This document shows, one piece after another, positions 21,196 through 32,289 of a DNA stretch of 64,000 nt. The notes under the pieces were generated by a model. The model was not told where the DNA came from. It worked only from the letters and a program-made list of their open reading frames with translations, and searched no databases. The DNA is taken from positions 5,349,781-5,413,780 of the forward strand of contig NC_053118.1 of assembly GCF_010015445.1 (NCBI RefSeq), in the 5' to 3' direction. The position numbers and the translations under genes were made by a program. The stretch is from Perca fluviatilis (lineage: Eukaryota; Chordata; Actinopteri; Perciformes; Percidae). Every line of letters begins with the position of its first letter. Position 1 is the first letter of the stretch.

Positions 21196-22589
21196 ATAAC
21201 CTTTAAAAAACTATTTTTATATACATTTTATGTACATTTTATTTTATGTATTTTTTATATACATTTTTATATAAGAATCCGTTTTATTTGCCATATAGAC
21301 ACATACTGCACAAGAGAGACAACATACATATAGGCACATTAACACAATATATTGTATAAATGTAGAATGCAAATCTGCCCTACAAAGGATAAACATGTTT
21401 GGGCAAAAATGAATTAATGTCACTTTTGGGGTATTTGAGACCTCCTTTATCATGTGAATAAATATCATGAGTCAATTTCATTGTTTTAACAAGAAAATAA
21501 AGACAACCGTAACATCCACAACCATACGAGAAACCACAGCAGAAGGCCTAACAGCTGTTACAGATCTCTGCACGCTGAAGTTGAGTGTTCGCACTTTGTT
21601 TAGCCAGGCATCAAGAGAGAGGTTACTGTACCGCCGTGATCTTACTGTACTCTAGGCTCGTCATAGCCTACTTTGCCGCTTTTAATTGTCCACGTAACAT
21701 ACACATGACATATCAAATAAAGTGATGATTCCTATTCTGTCAGTGACAGCCCGGAGCTAGCTACAAGCGTAACGTTGATGCTGACACACCTCCTCACTTG
21801 GCGGAGCCTCACATCAGACGCTGAAAACCAATTATTAAATACACAGCTGGCATCCTACCTTTCCATGCAATCCGATATAATCCATGGAAGATATAATCCA
21901 TAGCAATGCACGTCATCTGCTGTATCCACAACAATCCATACGTGTTTGAGCTATATTTCCTTCTTGCTCTTAAAAAGTAGTAATCCAAGTCGAGCTTGTT
22001 GACTGTGCATCTTAAGCAGTTTGGTGGCCCTTAGTGTTAAACATATATTTATTGTTAAACAATAAATATACCTTTGTATTCAATTATAATTAAATTATCT
22101 TTATTGAGAAAATACTTCTTGTATTTTTTCATACTGTACTGCAAAGTTACTTATCTGTCATACTGTTAAACTGTGTTAGTGTTGCCACACTATCCTGATC
22201 ATTATAGCAGTAAATAGGAACAAGCAAAGGTTTTCTATTTAAAACAAATACCATGATGACTAGATCTTGGTTAGGTGTTCTTATAATGGATGCAAGTATG
22301 GTGAACAGCAAGCAAATATTGATTATATGTCAGTTACTGCCTTTTGCATGACTCCTTGTTTTTGGCACATGATACAAAGGAAGAGTACAGGAACTGCCAA
22401 ACAAGGGTCAAAGGTCAATTTTGAGCTCAAGCTTTTTTGCATACAAACATTTCTTAATTATAGCAACTAGTTGTCAAATTTTGGGAGTTTTACCTATAAT
22501 ACTTTTGTCTGGACAAAACAGAAACTTTAAAGTCATTTTTATCAGTTTCACACTAGCAAGTTAAGGTCTTTTGCCTTTGCAGGGCAGAA
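21196..22589. other. No gene recognised
   Basis: A+T-rich sequence. A small part near 21255-21360 (CCGTTTTATTTGCCAT) could be a LINE 3' tail. Nothing else can be supported. Confidence 0.4.
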
Positions 22590-23010
22590 ATGTAGTGTGC
22601 AAGATGCATATTGGAATGATAAAGTATGTAATGTGTAGGTGAATGGCCAAAGTGGGGATGACCCCACTTATCAGCAGTTCAGGAGCGTGATGGCAGAGGG
22701 AAAGAAGCTGTTCTTGTGTCTGGTTGTTTGTGTGCAGGGATCTGTAGCGCCTGCCAGAGGGGAGGAGGCAGGAGGATGGCAGCAGTGTAGAAGATGAGCA
22801 ATAGCTCTTGTGGTAGGCCATGCCTTGCGCTGCCGTAGGAAGTACATCCTCTGCAGAGCCTTTTAAGGATGTTGGACTCCCTCTTCAGGTCCTGGGAAAT
22901 GATGGAGCCCAGAAACTTGAATGAGTCGACCTTTGACACTAGGCTGTTGGATATTGTGAGGGGGAGCACTGGGGGTCCTCCACGTCTGCTGCAGTCAGCG
23001 GGAGATTTTT
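22590..23010 (-). pseudogene. L2/Rex-like LINE, reverse transcriptase C-terminal fragment
   Basis: On the minus strand LPLTISNSLVSKVDSFKFLG and IISQDLK are followed, after a deletion and in another frame, by SSCLLPSGRRYRS. These are the C-terminal landmarks of fish L2/Rex-type LINE polyproteins. Frame changes and a deletion make it a dead, 5'-truncated copy. Confidence 0.78.
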
Positions 23011-23116
23011 TCTGAGAGGCCGCTAGAGTAGCAAGAGGAAGCAAAGTTACAAGTCAAATTAAAACCCCTTATCAGCCAAGCTACGCATAATACTGATGTG
23101 AACAATAAAATAACAC

Positions 23117-23584
23117 CTGCCTGTTATAACCCTGCAGATTGTCAGGTCCTGGAAGGCCTTTGTCTTTCTGCCCTGCAGGCTATACGGTGTTACAACGTCA
23201 TTGGTTGAAAGGTTGTCAGAAAAAGTTGCTGTAAAACAAATATAGAAATAAAAATTACACATGTAGAACAAAGTGGAGAGCTTGTACAATCTCATTTTGT
23301 AAGAGAAGTCAGTTCAGTTATAATGATATTTTAATTTATGCAATTATATAGTGTTATCTTAGGGCAGGGCCACTTAATTACCATTTTGTTCCTCCTCTCC
23401 TGTTGACCGAGACTCCTGTTGAACTCCTGCAGCTCGATGACTGTTGAGCAGGGCGACAGCAACACGTCATCGACTGGAGCAGAGGGAGGTGACTGGGAGC
23501 TCCTTAAGAGCATGAGCAGCTCATCCATCTTTTCCTCAAATGTGTCCATCCGCTGTGCCATGTGGGTAATGGAGGTCCTCATGG
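23117..23584 (-). CDS. Two exons of a DUF4806-like gene, possibly broken
   Basis: The first exon (23584 to 23382) lies between AG and GT sites. It encodes a helical stretch, MAQRMDTFEEKMDELLMLL, and ends ELQEFNRSLGQQERRNKM, resembling the start of DUF4806. The second exon (23228 to 23117) encodes TPYSLQGRKTKAFQDLTIC, resembling the middle of that domain. The splice phases of the two do not agree, and the segment expected between them (with the GG motif) is not visible, so an exon is missing or the gene is dead. DUF4806 has no known function; such genes are numerous and transposon-associated in fish as I recall. Confidence 0.5.
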
Positions 23585-24224
23585 CTATGGAATAATTAAT
23601 GGTTTTAGTTGTTATACATTATAACAGTCACGTGATATGCACCAGGTTGAATTTCAGTAGTTCCATAGGAAATATGACTGGTTTCTTAAATGCATGCATA
23701 AATGTTAACTTACGCTCTGTCCTGAAATGCTTTCTTGCTTGTGGAATGGATTCATCTGAAATAAAAGACCATACAATTTGTACTGATTGCAAAAAGAATA
23801 TATGAAGTGTAAATAATGTAGTCTGTACTTAAGGTCTTACCATGATTATCTAAATAAACGATAGATGTATTTAGACAACCAAGGAGGTGTAATCATTATG
23901 TTATGCTAGGTTAGCCTGCAGTTTTGTGAACAGAGCTTCTGTTAATACATCCATGGCTTTATATCTCATCCACGTTACATGCTTTACAGCATACAGCCCT
24001 CGGATGTATAGTAAGATAAGTGTTTAAACCTAAACCCACATCGGCTCTTAGGGACATGTAAGATATTACATTAACGTTAGCTAGCTACCTAGCTAGTTAA
24101 CTAACTCCATTGTTTAGCTTGATAGCCCCGGCAGTTTTGGGAAACGCTAATGATGTTAAATCCATGTAACGGACTTTACAGCATCCATCCCTCAGATGTA
24201 TCCTAAGATAATACCATGGATGTA

Positions 24225-24437
24225 TTAATAGAACACATGGTGAATTACAGCCTCACTGCATTCAGTGAGTCCGACTGAGTTCAGCTTGACTCGCTGTATA
24301 ATGCTGGCAACCATGTCGGAGCTTTCTTTAAGTTGTTTACCAAAATCTCTCACCTTGTTGTCCAGGTTCCTTATGGTGGTTAAAACATCACCGAGGGAAG
24401 GTTCAGTCTCTGTGGCCAACTTTGATGTATCCTCCAT
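24225..24437 (-). CDS. Candidate coiled-coil exon, unknown
   Basis: ATG 24437 opens 70 codons with a helical heptad-like stretch (LTTIRNLDNKVRDFGKQLK, MVASIIQRVKLNS). It could be a first exon of the DUF4806-like gene downstream or an N-terminal piece of a LINE ORF1. No domain is certain. Confidence 0.3.
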   Translation of the reverse strand: MEDTSKLATETEPSLGDVLTTIRNLDNKVRDFGKQLKESSDMVASIIQRVKLNSVGLTECSEAVIHHVFY

Positions 24438-25035
24438 ACTAGGGCTAGCAGCTTAGCTAGCTGTGGAAAGCTAACTTGTTTCCCGCGTTAGCATACGGGC
24501 TAGCAGTCTTGAGCGGAGGAAAGTCTTTACTGTTGACAGCCGACAATGTTCTTCTTGGTATCTTCGTCCTACCTTGCGTTATAACACCGTCGGTGAAGTG
24601 TAGTCAGCATAGGTTTTAGTCAATGGCAGTATTTCAGTTCAAATTTGGGACCAAGCGAACAGATCTTTTGTCTGTCCTGTTAGCCAGGTGTGTGTACCGG
24701 TGTTGTAAACGGAAATCAGGACAGGACTTGAATCGGTCACCTGAGAGCAGAGGCACTGTCTTCCCCTACTGGCGTGGGGGTGTAACGGTAGGATTTGTAC
24801 ACTGGACTGAGACACTTGTTAGAAATGAAAGAAGTGAATTTTCTTAGTTGTGAAAATCATTCTATTGTATTGTATTTTCACCTAATACAGTTAAAAAAAC
24901 GAAATCAAGCACACTCCTCTACTTCTTGTAGACAAGTAACAAAAGTATTTTCGGGTCAGTAGGAATTTGACATCCTATCAAAGAATTTTTTGTGATTGTT
25001 GCAAGCAAAAATCCTTGATTATGCAGCACGTTTTC
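24438..25035. other. No gene recognised; left half of an older repeat
   Basis: The part from about 24960 (TTTTGTGATTGTTGCAAGC) continues after the TTAA element at 27170 (AAATGCGATGG...), so the TTAA element split an older repeat here. Confidence 0.5.
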
Positions 25036-25039
25036 TTAA

Positions 25040-27165
25040 AGGGGTGATAGAATGCAAAACCGATTTTACCCTGTCATAGTTGAATAACGACAGTTTGGTG
25101 GGTAAATAGGACATACATAGAAGCTCAAAATCCCACTGACACCCCTTTACTATGAAAATCTCATATTTTGAAACTGCCTCTGAAAACGGGCGAATCCCAA
25201 CAAAGCTGAGTTGCTTGCGCAAGCATCTCAAAATCCGGAACCTTAAGAGAACAGTCACGCCCCAACATTTACATAGGCTACACAACTGACCTGAGATCAG
25301 GTACTTTTCTGAATCTAGCTAGGTCACGCAGATCTCTGCTATTCCATTACAAAATTCACTTCTGAAACTTTTTCCCGAAATCAACCATATAAAGCTCGAA
25401 TATGGGCCGCTTTTACAAAATGGATGGCTAATTGCAAATTTTCTCGAATGTGTGCCGGAGTTTGGGTGGCCGTGTTGGTGCTGCCTGGGTTGCTACATTG
25501 CCGCCCTGACCGCAGTGTCAGCGAGCTTGTTACGCCCGCAATCTTTTACCGCAGCCCGCAGGTTCCAGTTAATCTTATAATGGGTATGTGTGTTGAGTTA
25601 TGTAAACAAACAATCGGGAAAATAAACGCCTCTTGTCCGCGAGTCTCATTGATAGAGCCGCGGTGAGATGGAGTCCATCAATGAGAGCTAGCTAGCCTCC
25701 TCCCAACTCTGACATGTGTTAGCTAAGCTTTGTAAGAACTTGAGGAACCTGTAATATTCATGCCGTGACGAAATTCAAACTGTAAATATACTTTAGTTAT
25801 GCGAAAGTGAGCAAGCTGCGGTATTTCCCCATTGTAATGAATGGGACATATAGCAAGCAGCTGTTCGTCCTACAAAGACGCCTTGCGTTCATAAAAATGC
25901 CTTAAAATCAAAACGGACACAACGGTTAGCTTTATAAGACATTGGGGAATGATGTTGTATAAGTATGTGTGACGAAATTCAAACTGTAAATATAATTTAG
26001 TTATGGCGACAATGTAGCTAGCTAGCTGCGGTATTTCCCCATTGTAATGAATGGGACATATAGCAAGCAGCTGCTTGTCCTACAAAGACGCCTCGCGCTC
26101 ATAAAAATGCCTTAAAATCAAATCGGACACAACGGTTAGCTTTATAAGACATTGGGGAATGATGTTGTATAAGTGTGGGCGAAATTCAAACTGTAAATAT
26201 AATTTAGTTATGACGACAATGTAGCTAGCTAGCTGCGGTATTTCCCCATTGTAATGAATGGGACATATAGCAAGCAGCTGCTCGTCCTACAAAGAGCCTA
26301 CGCGTTCATAAAAATGCCTTAAAATCAAATCGGACACAACGGTTAGCTTTATAAGACATTGGGGAATGTGTTGTATAAGTGGCGTGACGAAATTCAAACA
26401 GTAAATATAATTTAGTTATGGCGAAAGTGTAGCTAGCTAGCTGCGGTATTTCCCCATTGTAATGAATGGGACATATAGCAAGCAGCTGCTTGTCCTACAA
26501 AGATGCCTCGCGTTCATAAAAATGCCTTAAAATCAAATCGGACACAACGGTTAGCTTTATAAGACATTGGGACATTCAAAACCGTAAATGTATTATTTAT
26601 AGATATAGTTATGCCGGCAGCTGGCCGCGGAGCCCCGTATGCAGTATCCACAAAGGGTGACTTTGCCCTGGGTATGGAGCCCAGCAGGCTGTCGCTTTCT
26701 CGTCAGACTGTGTAGAGCTCCTAAAGTCCAACACGTCTTACCAAATTTGCAATTAGCCATCAATTTTTGTAAAACGGCCCATATTTGAGCTTTATATAGT
26801 TGATTTCTCGCTTAAAAAAGTCTCAGAAGTGAATTTGGTAATGAAACATTGCAGTGTCTGGAATATGAGATTCTGCGCTTCTCTAATGTATGTGTATTGG
26901 GGATTCGCTCCAACCAATCGCCGCGTCTCTAATGTCTGCGTATGGCAAGTCGCTCAACCAATCACCGCGCAGCTCATCTAAATATTCATGACCATACCAT
27001 ATTTGGAAGAAAAGCTCTTGTTACAAATAGGGCCAAAACACAGGGATGCATAAGGGCCAGTAAAATATCAACCAGGCCATTTTCAGCCCAACCAATGTTA
27101 CATACCCCATTAGGAGACCATAAGGAACAGTGTGAAATACCCTATATAATCATTCTATCACCCCT
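25040..27165 (+). mobile_element. TTAA-flanked DNA transposon, 2.1 kb, non-autonomous
   Basis: Left end AGGGGTGATAGAATGC and right end CATTCTATCACCCCT are inverted repeats, and TTAA flanks both (25036-25039, 27166-27169). The interior holds four tandem units of about 205 bp (25766-26590). No transposase frame is seen. Piggybac/Kolobok-type mobilisation is inferred from the TTAA target. Two other copies lie at 32290-34101 and 36691-41332. Confidence 0.9.
25766..26590. repeat. Tandem array of four units of about 205 bp
   Basis: Each unit starts GACGAAATTCAAACTGTAAA and contains CCCATTGTAATGAATGGGAC and GACACAACGGTTAGCTTTAT. Unit starts are near 25768, 25971, 26180 and 26386. Confidence 0.93.
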
Positions 27166-27169
27166 TTAA

Positions 27170-27805
27170 AAAATGCGATGGAATATACGGGATTTTTATG
27201 CGATGAAATTGCGGGAACTTGCAAAAATTGCGGGAACTTGCAAAAACTGCGGTTTGATGAAAAAGGAAAAAAGGGATTTCCCCCCAACACCCTGCTTTTC
27301 GATGATGTTCACGTCGCCTAATTACACCACTTCATAACGTTCCCATGGCAACAGGGGAAAATGGCTGCTCTTGTGTGAAGTAAACGCAACATTTTTCAAC
27401 TTTCTGCTAAAATATATGTGACTTCTTTTGCAACGAAAATGAGGGGATTATGAAATCATGCAAGCCCCACATATTTTGCGCGGAAATCTGCAATTTATGC
27501 GGCGAAAGTGCGGCATATTTGAAAAAATGCGTCCCCCGCATAAATATGCGGACTTTGGCTGATTATGCATTGAATTATGCGATTGCATAATCACGTTTTT
27601 CTGGAAGGACTGCCAAACTGTCTCCCAATTAATTACAATCCCCTCCGGGCTCAGCTCTCAGCAACTTCGGCAGTAGTTTCTAACCACAACAGCTAACACA
27701 TCCACGTGTCTCCATTTTAAACATCACTGCAGATTGACTGACTGATTTTAGCAGCAGAGGTTGATTGTGGGCGACAATGCTGTCGTGGTTAGCTCGCTGA
27801 AACTA
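27170..27805. other. Right half of the split older repeat, no gene
   Basis: GCGGGAACTTGCAAAAATTG-type repeats and GCATAATCACGTTTTTCTGG continue the sequence interrupted at 25036. Nothing coding is recognised. Confidence 0.45.
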
Positions 27806-28992
27806 CTGCCGATTGCCGAAGTTGCTGGCTGGCTACGCAACGTTGGCTAATTCCGCTAGCATACGTACAGGCTAACTATAGCCAGTTAGCTTTGTGTGTA
27901 ACGTAACAAAAAAACACCTATCTCGTAGGAGCGAAGCTTAACATTTCATTCAATAAAATTATGGTACAAAAGGAGCACTAACGTCACATGTCTTATGTTG
28001 ACAACGTGGACGCAGATATAGGAAACTCCAAAGGCAGTCTTAATATTTACCTAGTAGTCTAGGCTAACGCTGTTGCGCTAACGTTAGCAAACGTCAGCAT
28101 AGCTAGCTGTCTAAACTTGTGAAAAGCCAAAAAGCATCCCCGTCCAACCTGTGTTTCACTTTCCCTCCAATATTATTATTAGGGGTGGGGGAAAAAATCG
28201 ATACAGCATAGTATCGCGATATTTTTCGTGGCAATTATTATGTGTATAATAATTAGGGGTGGGAATCACCAGAGGCCTCATGATACGATATCATCACGAT
28301 ACAATATTATTGCGATTTTAAACATATTGCAATATTCTGTGATATATTGCAATTTATTACCTTTTTTCCAACTTCAAATTTTTCCCAGTTTCAAATGATG
28401 TCCCCAACGGACAATTTTGTCAACATTTGTTTTATCTAAAAAGATACATTTCTCTGTTTGTTCATGTCACTTCAATTGTATTGCTGCAAAATGGGGATTG
28501 TCAAGCAGCCCAACACATATATCATAAAAGATCGATACTTGGCGTCTGTGTATCGATACAGTATTGCCACGAAAAATATCGCGATACTATGCTGTATCGA
28601 TTTTTTCCCCCACCCCTAATAATAATATTGGAGGGAAAGTGAAACACAGGTTGGACGGGGATGCTTTTTGGCTTTTCACAAGTTTAGACAGCTAGCTATG
28701 CTGACGTTTGCTAACGTTAGCGCAACAGCGTTAGCCTAGACTACTAGGTAAATATTAAGACTTTGCCTTTGGAGTTTCCTATATCTGCGTCCATGTTGTC
28801 AACATAAGACATGTGGCGTTAGTGCTCCTTTTGTACCATAATTGTATTGAATGAAATGTTAAGCTTCGCTCCTATGAGTAGGTGTTTTTTGTTACGTTAC
28901 ACACAAAGCTAACTGGCTATAGTTAGCCTGTACGTATGCTAGCGGAAAGTGCTAACGTTGCGTAGCCAGCCAGCAACTTTGGCAATCGGCAG
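27806..28992. repeat. Large inverted repeat: 430-bp arms, 327-bp spacer
   Basis: Arms 27806-28235 and 28563-28992 are reverse complements with few differences. They include half of a hAT-like element (TAGGGGTGGGGGAAAAAATC near 28182, inverse near 28618) plus about 375 bp of flank on each side. The spacer begins with another hAT-like terminus (TAGGGGTGGGAATCACC near 28255). Confidence 0.93.
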
Positions 28993-29290
28993 CGGGTTTG
29001 TGTATTTGGTTGTGTTGTGTGTATTTGCATCGCATTTATGCATTTGGTTGTGCTGTGGGTATTTGCAGAATTAATGAAGTTTTTCTTTTTGCATCGCATT
29101 TATGTATTTGGTTGTGTTGTGGGTATTTGCAGAATTAATGAAGTTGTTTTTCTTTTTGCATCGTTTTTTATTTGCATCGCGTTTATGTATTTGGTTGTGT
29201 GTATTTGCAGTGCGTTTGCTGAATGCTGCACATATGTGGTCAAATGAATTAAGTTGTTTTCTTAATTTGCTGGTGTTTTGTCTATTTGCA
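28993..29290. repeat. Degenerate tandem repeat of about 80-bp units
   Basis: TTTATGYATTTGGTTGTG and GTATTTGCAGAATTAATGAAG recur two to three times. It is T/G rich on the + strand, and the open frames inside are artefacts. Confidence 0.8.
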
Positions 29291-30419
29291 TGTGTTTTCT
29301 GAAGTTGCAGGGCGTTTGCCCCTGTCGGCCACCGTATAACCAAGAAGTAATGCTTTGGGGGGGGTAGAAAGGAGAATCATTGCAAACCGCTGTAAAATAG
29401 TACTACTTTTTCGTATTTTATTCTGTTTTGTGATATCCATTGTATTTGATGTTGTTGGGTAACCGTTTAAATGTTTATTACCAACAAGCAAATTGCGCAA
29501 ATTTGTTAGAAAATAAACCCTGCAAGATGGGCTTTAAGCGAAGATAAAGGGAAAAGGATGTCCTAGGGATCTCAAAGCTAGTTCTCAGGTCCTCAACATA
29601 TCTTCCCCATTGAATGACTGGTCTAGAGTGTAAATACCTCTGGCACTCAACTGGTTACAAACAATAGGTTTCAGGGCTCGACATTAAGGCTTGTCCGCTT
29701 GTCCGGGACAAGTGGATTTTTTTGTAGGGCAAGTGGAAGAGAAATTGACTTGCCCCACAGGACAAGTTAAAACTCAAACAAAATAAAATGCCATGTTAGT
29801 TCACGTTATGTGCCACTTTACGTCTATGTTACTGATTTGAAACAATACTTCTTTTTTTTTTTCCCGCAATCCAGGGCAGCGGACCACTAACGTTAGACCC
29901 ATAGACAGTATATAAGAAGGTTAGAACCAGCCCGCTGTTCATCTCATTCTCTGCAAGCGATGCAGCATGAAAGCACGGCGAACCAGCCGGTGTTAGTTAG
30001 CTAACGTTGGCTTGCTAATTCCGCCTTAACGTTACCTCCTCGCCACATCGTTGACAGAAAACGAGAGACCCGGTGCTAATACGGCACCGGTACCTTAACG
30101 ACTGTTATCTACCGGACCAAATTGCAAAGCGGATTTAGGTGCCACTGAAATGCCTGCGCTTCTCTCTGATGCTCCGAAAACTGATGTTAGAGGCAACCTA
30201 AACATCGCAGCATGTCACGCTAGTTAACACTACACTTGGCAGCAGGTAACGTTAGCCTACCGTTAGCTAGTAGCTGGAATAAACGCGTTAAAATGCTGAC
30301 AGCTAAACGGTGTAAAAGTTGATCTGTATTTTACTGTAGTAGAGGAATGTATGACAGTGTGCAGCTGCTGTTGTCGGAAAAACAACAGATGTTGCGTTCA
30401 CTTGAAATTCGCCTCGCCA

Positions 30420-30459
30420 GCCTCGTGCTGCATTCAAAGTTGTTGTAAAATACCCTTTT

Positions 30460-30504
<45 letters not shown>

Positions 30505-30547
30505 AAAAGCCAGTGCTGCATTCAAAGTTGTTGTAAAATACCCTTTT

Positions 30548-30598
<51 letters not shown>
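30420..30598. repeat. Duplicated 45-bp unit, each copy followed by (TA)n
   Basis: TGCTGCATTCAAAGTTGTTG...CCCTTTTCC occurs twice, each time followed by a long TA tract (about 30463-30500 and 30551-30595). Confidence 0.92.
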
Positions 30599-30601
<3 letters not shown>

Positions 30602-31439
30602 AAATAAATAAATACATTTAAAAAAAAATAATAATAGGATTAAATATCAGCTGATAATCAACTGTAAAGTAGCTACACCTTTTTAAAGTATTCCTTCTGT
30701 AAATCAGCCTCTGCCGGGTAGAAATTAGTGAAATTGTATTTAGAAAAAAAAATAAAACATTTAGTGCCAAAATCCATTGTTATGTCTACAAAATTATTTT
30801 AGATATAGTATAAGTTCAAGTTTAAGTCACCACTACCTCTGGTCATTCAGTGTTTCCTCTGTTGATTTGACTGTGGCGGCCCCCCACGGCAACATTTCTG
30901 CCCCCCACGGTATCAGAAAATAGGGCTGCATTGTTAGAGTGCATGTCAGAGAAGGGCGTGGACACACAAGGATTACTAGCCAGTTGAGATGGTGTGTACG
31001 TCCTTGAGAACTGTAAGTGGTATAACTTATGTTGTCAGTTCATTTAAGCCTGGTCTTGCAAATTTAAGTTAACTGGTGAGGTCAAATGGTTTGTATTCTT
31101 CACCTGCGAGCTAAATTGCACATGGCTGTTGATTCAATAGCGATTGCTGAAAGTCCTCGCCCACGTTTGTAATTGAGGTGCGTTATTTACATGCTGAAGT
31201 AGTGACACTGCATTAAGATAATGTAATTAATAGTGGGTTTATTGTTATTTGCTACAGAGTGCTATATGTCAAGATCAAAGTTGGCCTATATAGTAACTCA
31301 AAAAATACAGTTCAATCACAACAGAAAATATGCGTCATTGTGTGTGTGAATAGAGGTGACTAAATATATTGGTTTGTGTTGCAAGTGTCAGGACCGTTTC
31401 ATGGCGGATCTGCCCCCACTGCTAGAAAAAAATCCTAAA

Positions 31440-31650
31440 GGAAACACTGGGTCATTGACTTAGTATCTCAGAATATAAACTAAGAATCTCAAAGTAATAA
31501 GAAAATGTAAAATATTGACTTAGAATCTCAATATATTGGCTTAGTATCTCAATATATTGACTTAATATCTCAAAATATTGGTTCAGTATCTCAATATATT
31601 GACTTAGTAACTCAGAATATTGACTAAGAATCTCAATATATTAACTTCTG
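31440..31650. repeat. Minisatellite of 21-22-bp units (TTGACTTAGTATCTCAATATA type)
   Basis: About ten degenerate units occur in a row, with variation at the GTATCTC/GAATCTC position. Confidence 0.85.
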
Positions 31651-32289
31651 TACACCGGCGTGCAAAGTATTACTTGATATTATGGAGTCTGGAGATCCTT
31701 TTTTTTCTTTTTGAAGGGGAAATCTATTCTTGCGGCACGTTTGTTTCTACTGTTTAAACTGAATTTTATTAATGTTAACGAATTCTGCATTAGCAAAACA
31801 CAATTAGTTTTTTTTTATAAAATGATAAATCTTTACCTGGACAAGTGACTTTTGTGCATGGACAAGTGAAACGTAAATGTACTTGTCCAAAGGACAAGTG
31901 CCTCAAAAAGATAATGTCAAGCCCTGGATTTGTTACCAGACATTAAGTGCATGTTGTTCCAAATTGGGGTGCTCAAATGCCACTTATTGGTGTAGCAAAG
32001 TTGCTCCTCCACCTGTTTAAAGTTGGTCAATGTTTTGGTGATAATCGGGCCATAGGCTAGCATACACTTTTTCGGACACACACCTGCAAAGGCGAGATCT
32101 TTCAGTCTTAGACTTCCAGTTAGGTTTTGCTCTATTTCTCTCCATGGGACAAGATGAGGGATGAGGGATCTATCCACACTCTGAGGGCCCGTAGCTGAAA
32201 GGCTCTATGGTATACTTTAAGGTTGGGGAGGGCCAGGCCTCCCGTGTTTGTGGTGTTGCAAGGTAGAGTATTTTAGCCTAGGTTGTTTA

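Larger units (their letters stand above)
29672..31926. mobile_element. hAT-type element (CAGGGCTYGACATTA ends), 2.26 kb
   Basis: Termini CAGGGCTCGACATTAA (29672) and ATAATGTCAAGCCCTG (ending 31926) are inverted repeats with small differences. Repeated GGACAAGTG motifs lie inside both ends. No clean 8-bp duplication remains, but insertion into a LINE frame defines both borders. The interior carries TA microsatellites and a minisatellite but no transposase frame. Confidence 0.8.
29330..32280 (-). pseudogene. Tx1/L1-like LINE ORF2 C-terminus, split by a hAT
   Basis: On the minus strand, 32177 downward encodes a C-terminal LINE segment ending PIWNNMHLMSGNK at about 31930. After the hAT (29672-31926) the same protein resumes at about 29671 with PIVCNQLSARGIYTLD and a degraded tail. 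The two halves join as in intact relatives, showing the hAT inserted into a LINE copy. Stops in the tail show the LINE was, or became, inactive. Confidence 0.75.

Noticed and set aside
20957..21199. An 80-codon protein with repeated NVP/ERSPN motifs
   Set aside because: It reads through the GAACGTTCCC minisatellite.
25766..26590. A CRISPR array
   Set aside because: The units are about 205 bp direct tandem repeats without spacers, inside a eukaryotic transposon.
28182..28618. A hAT with a target duplication ATTATTAT
   Set aside because: The flanks mirror each other because they are part of the 430-bp inverted arms, so the apparent duplication is not a target site duplication.
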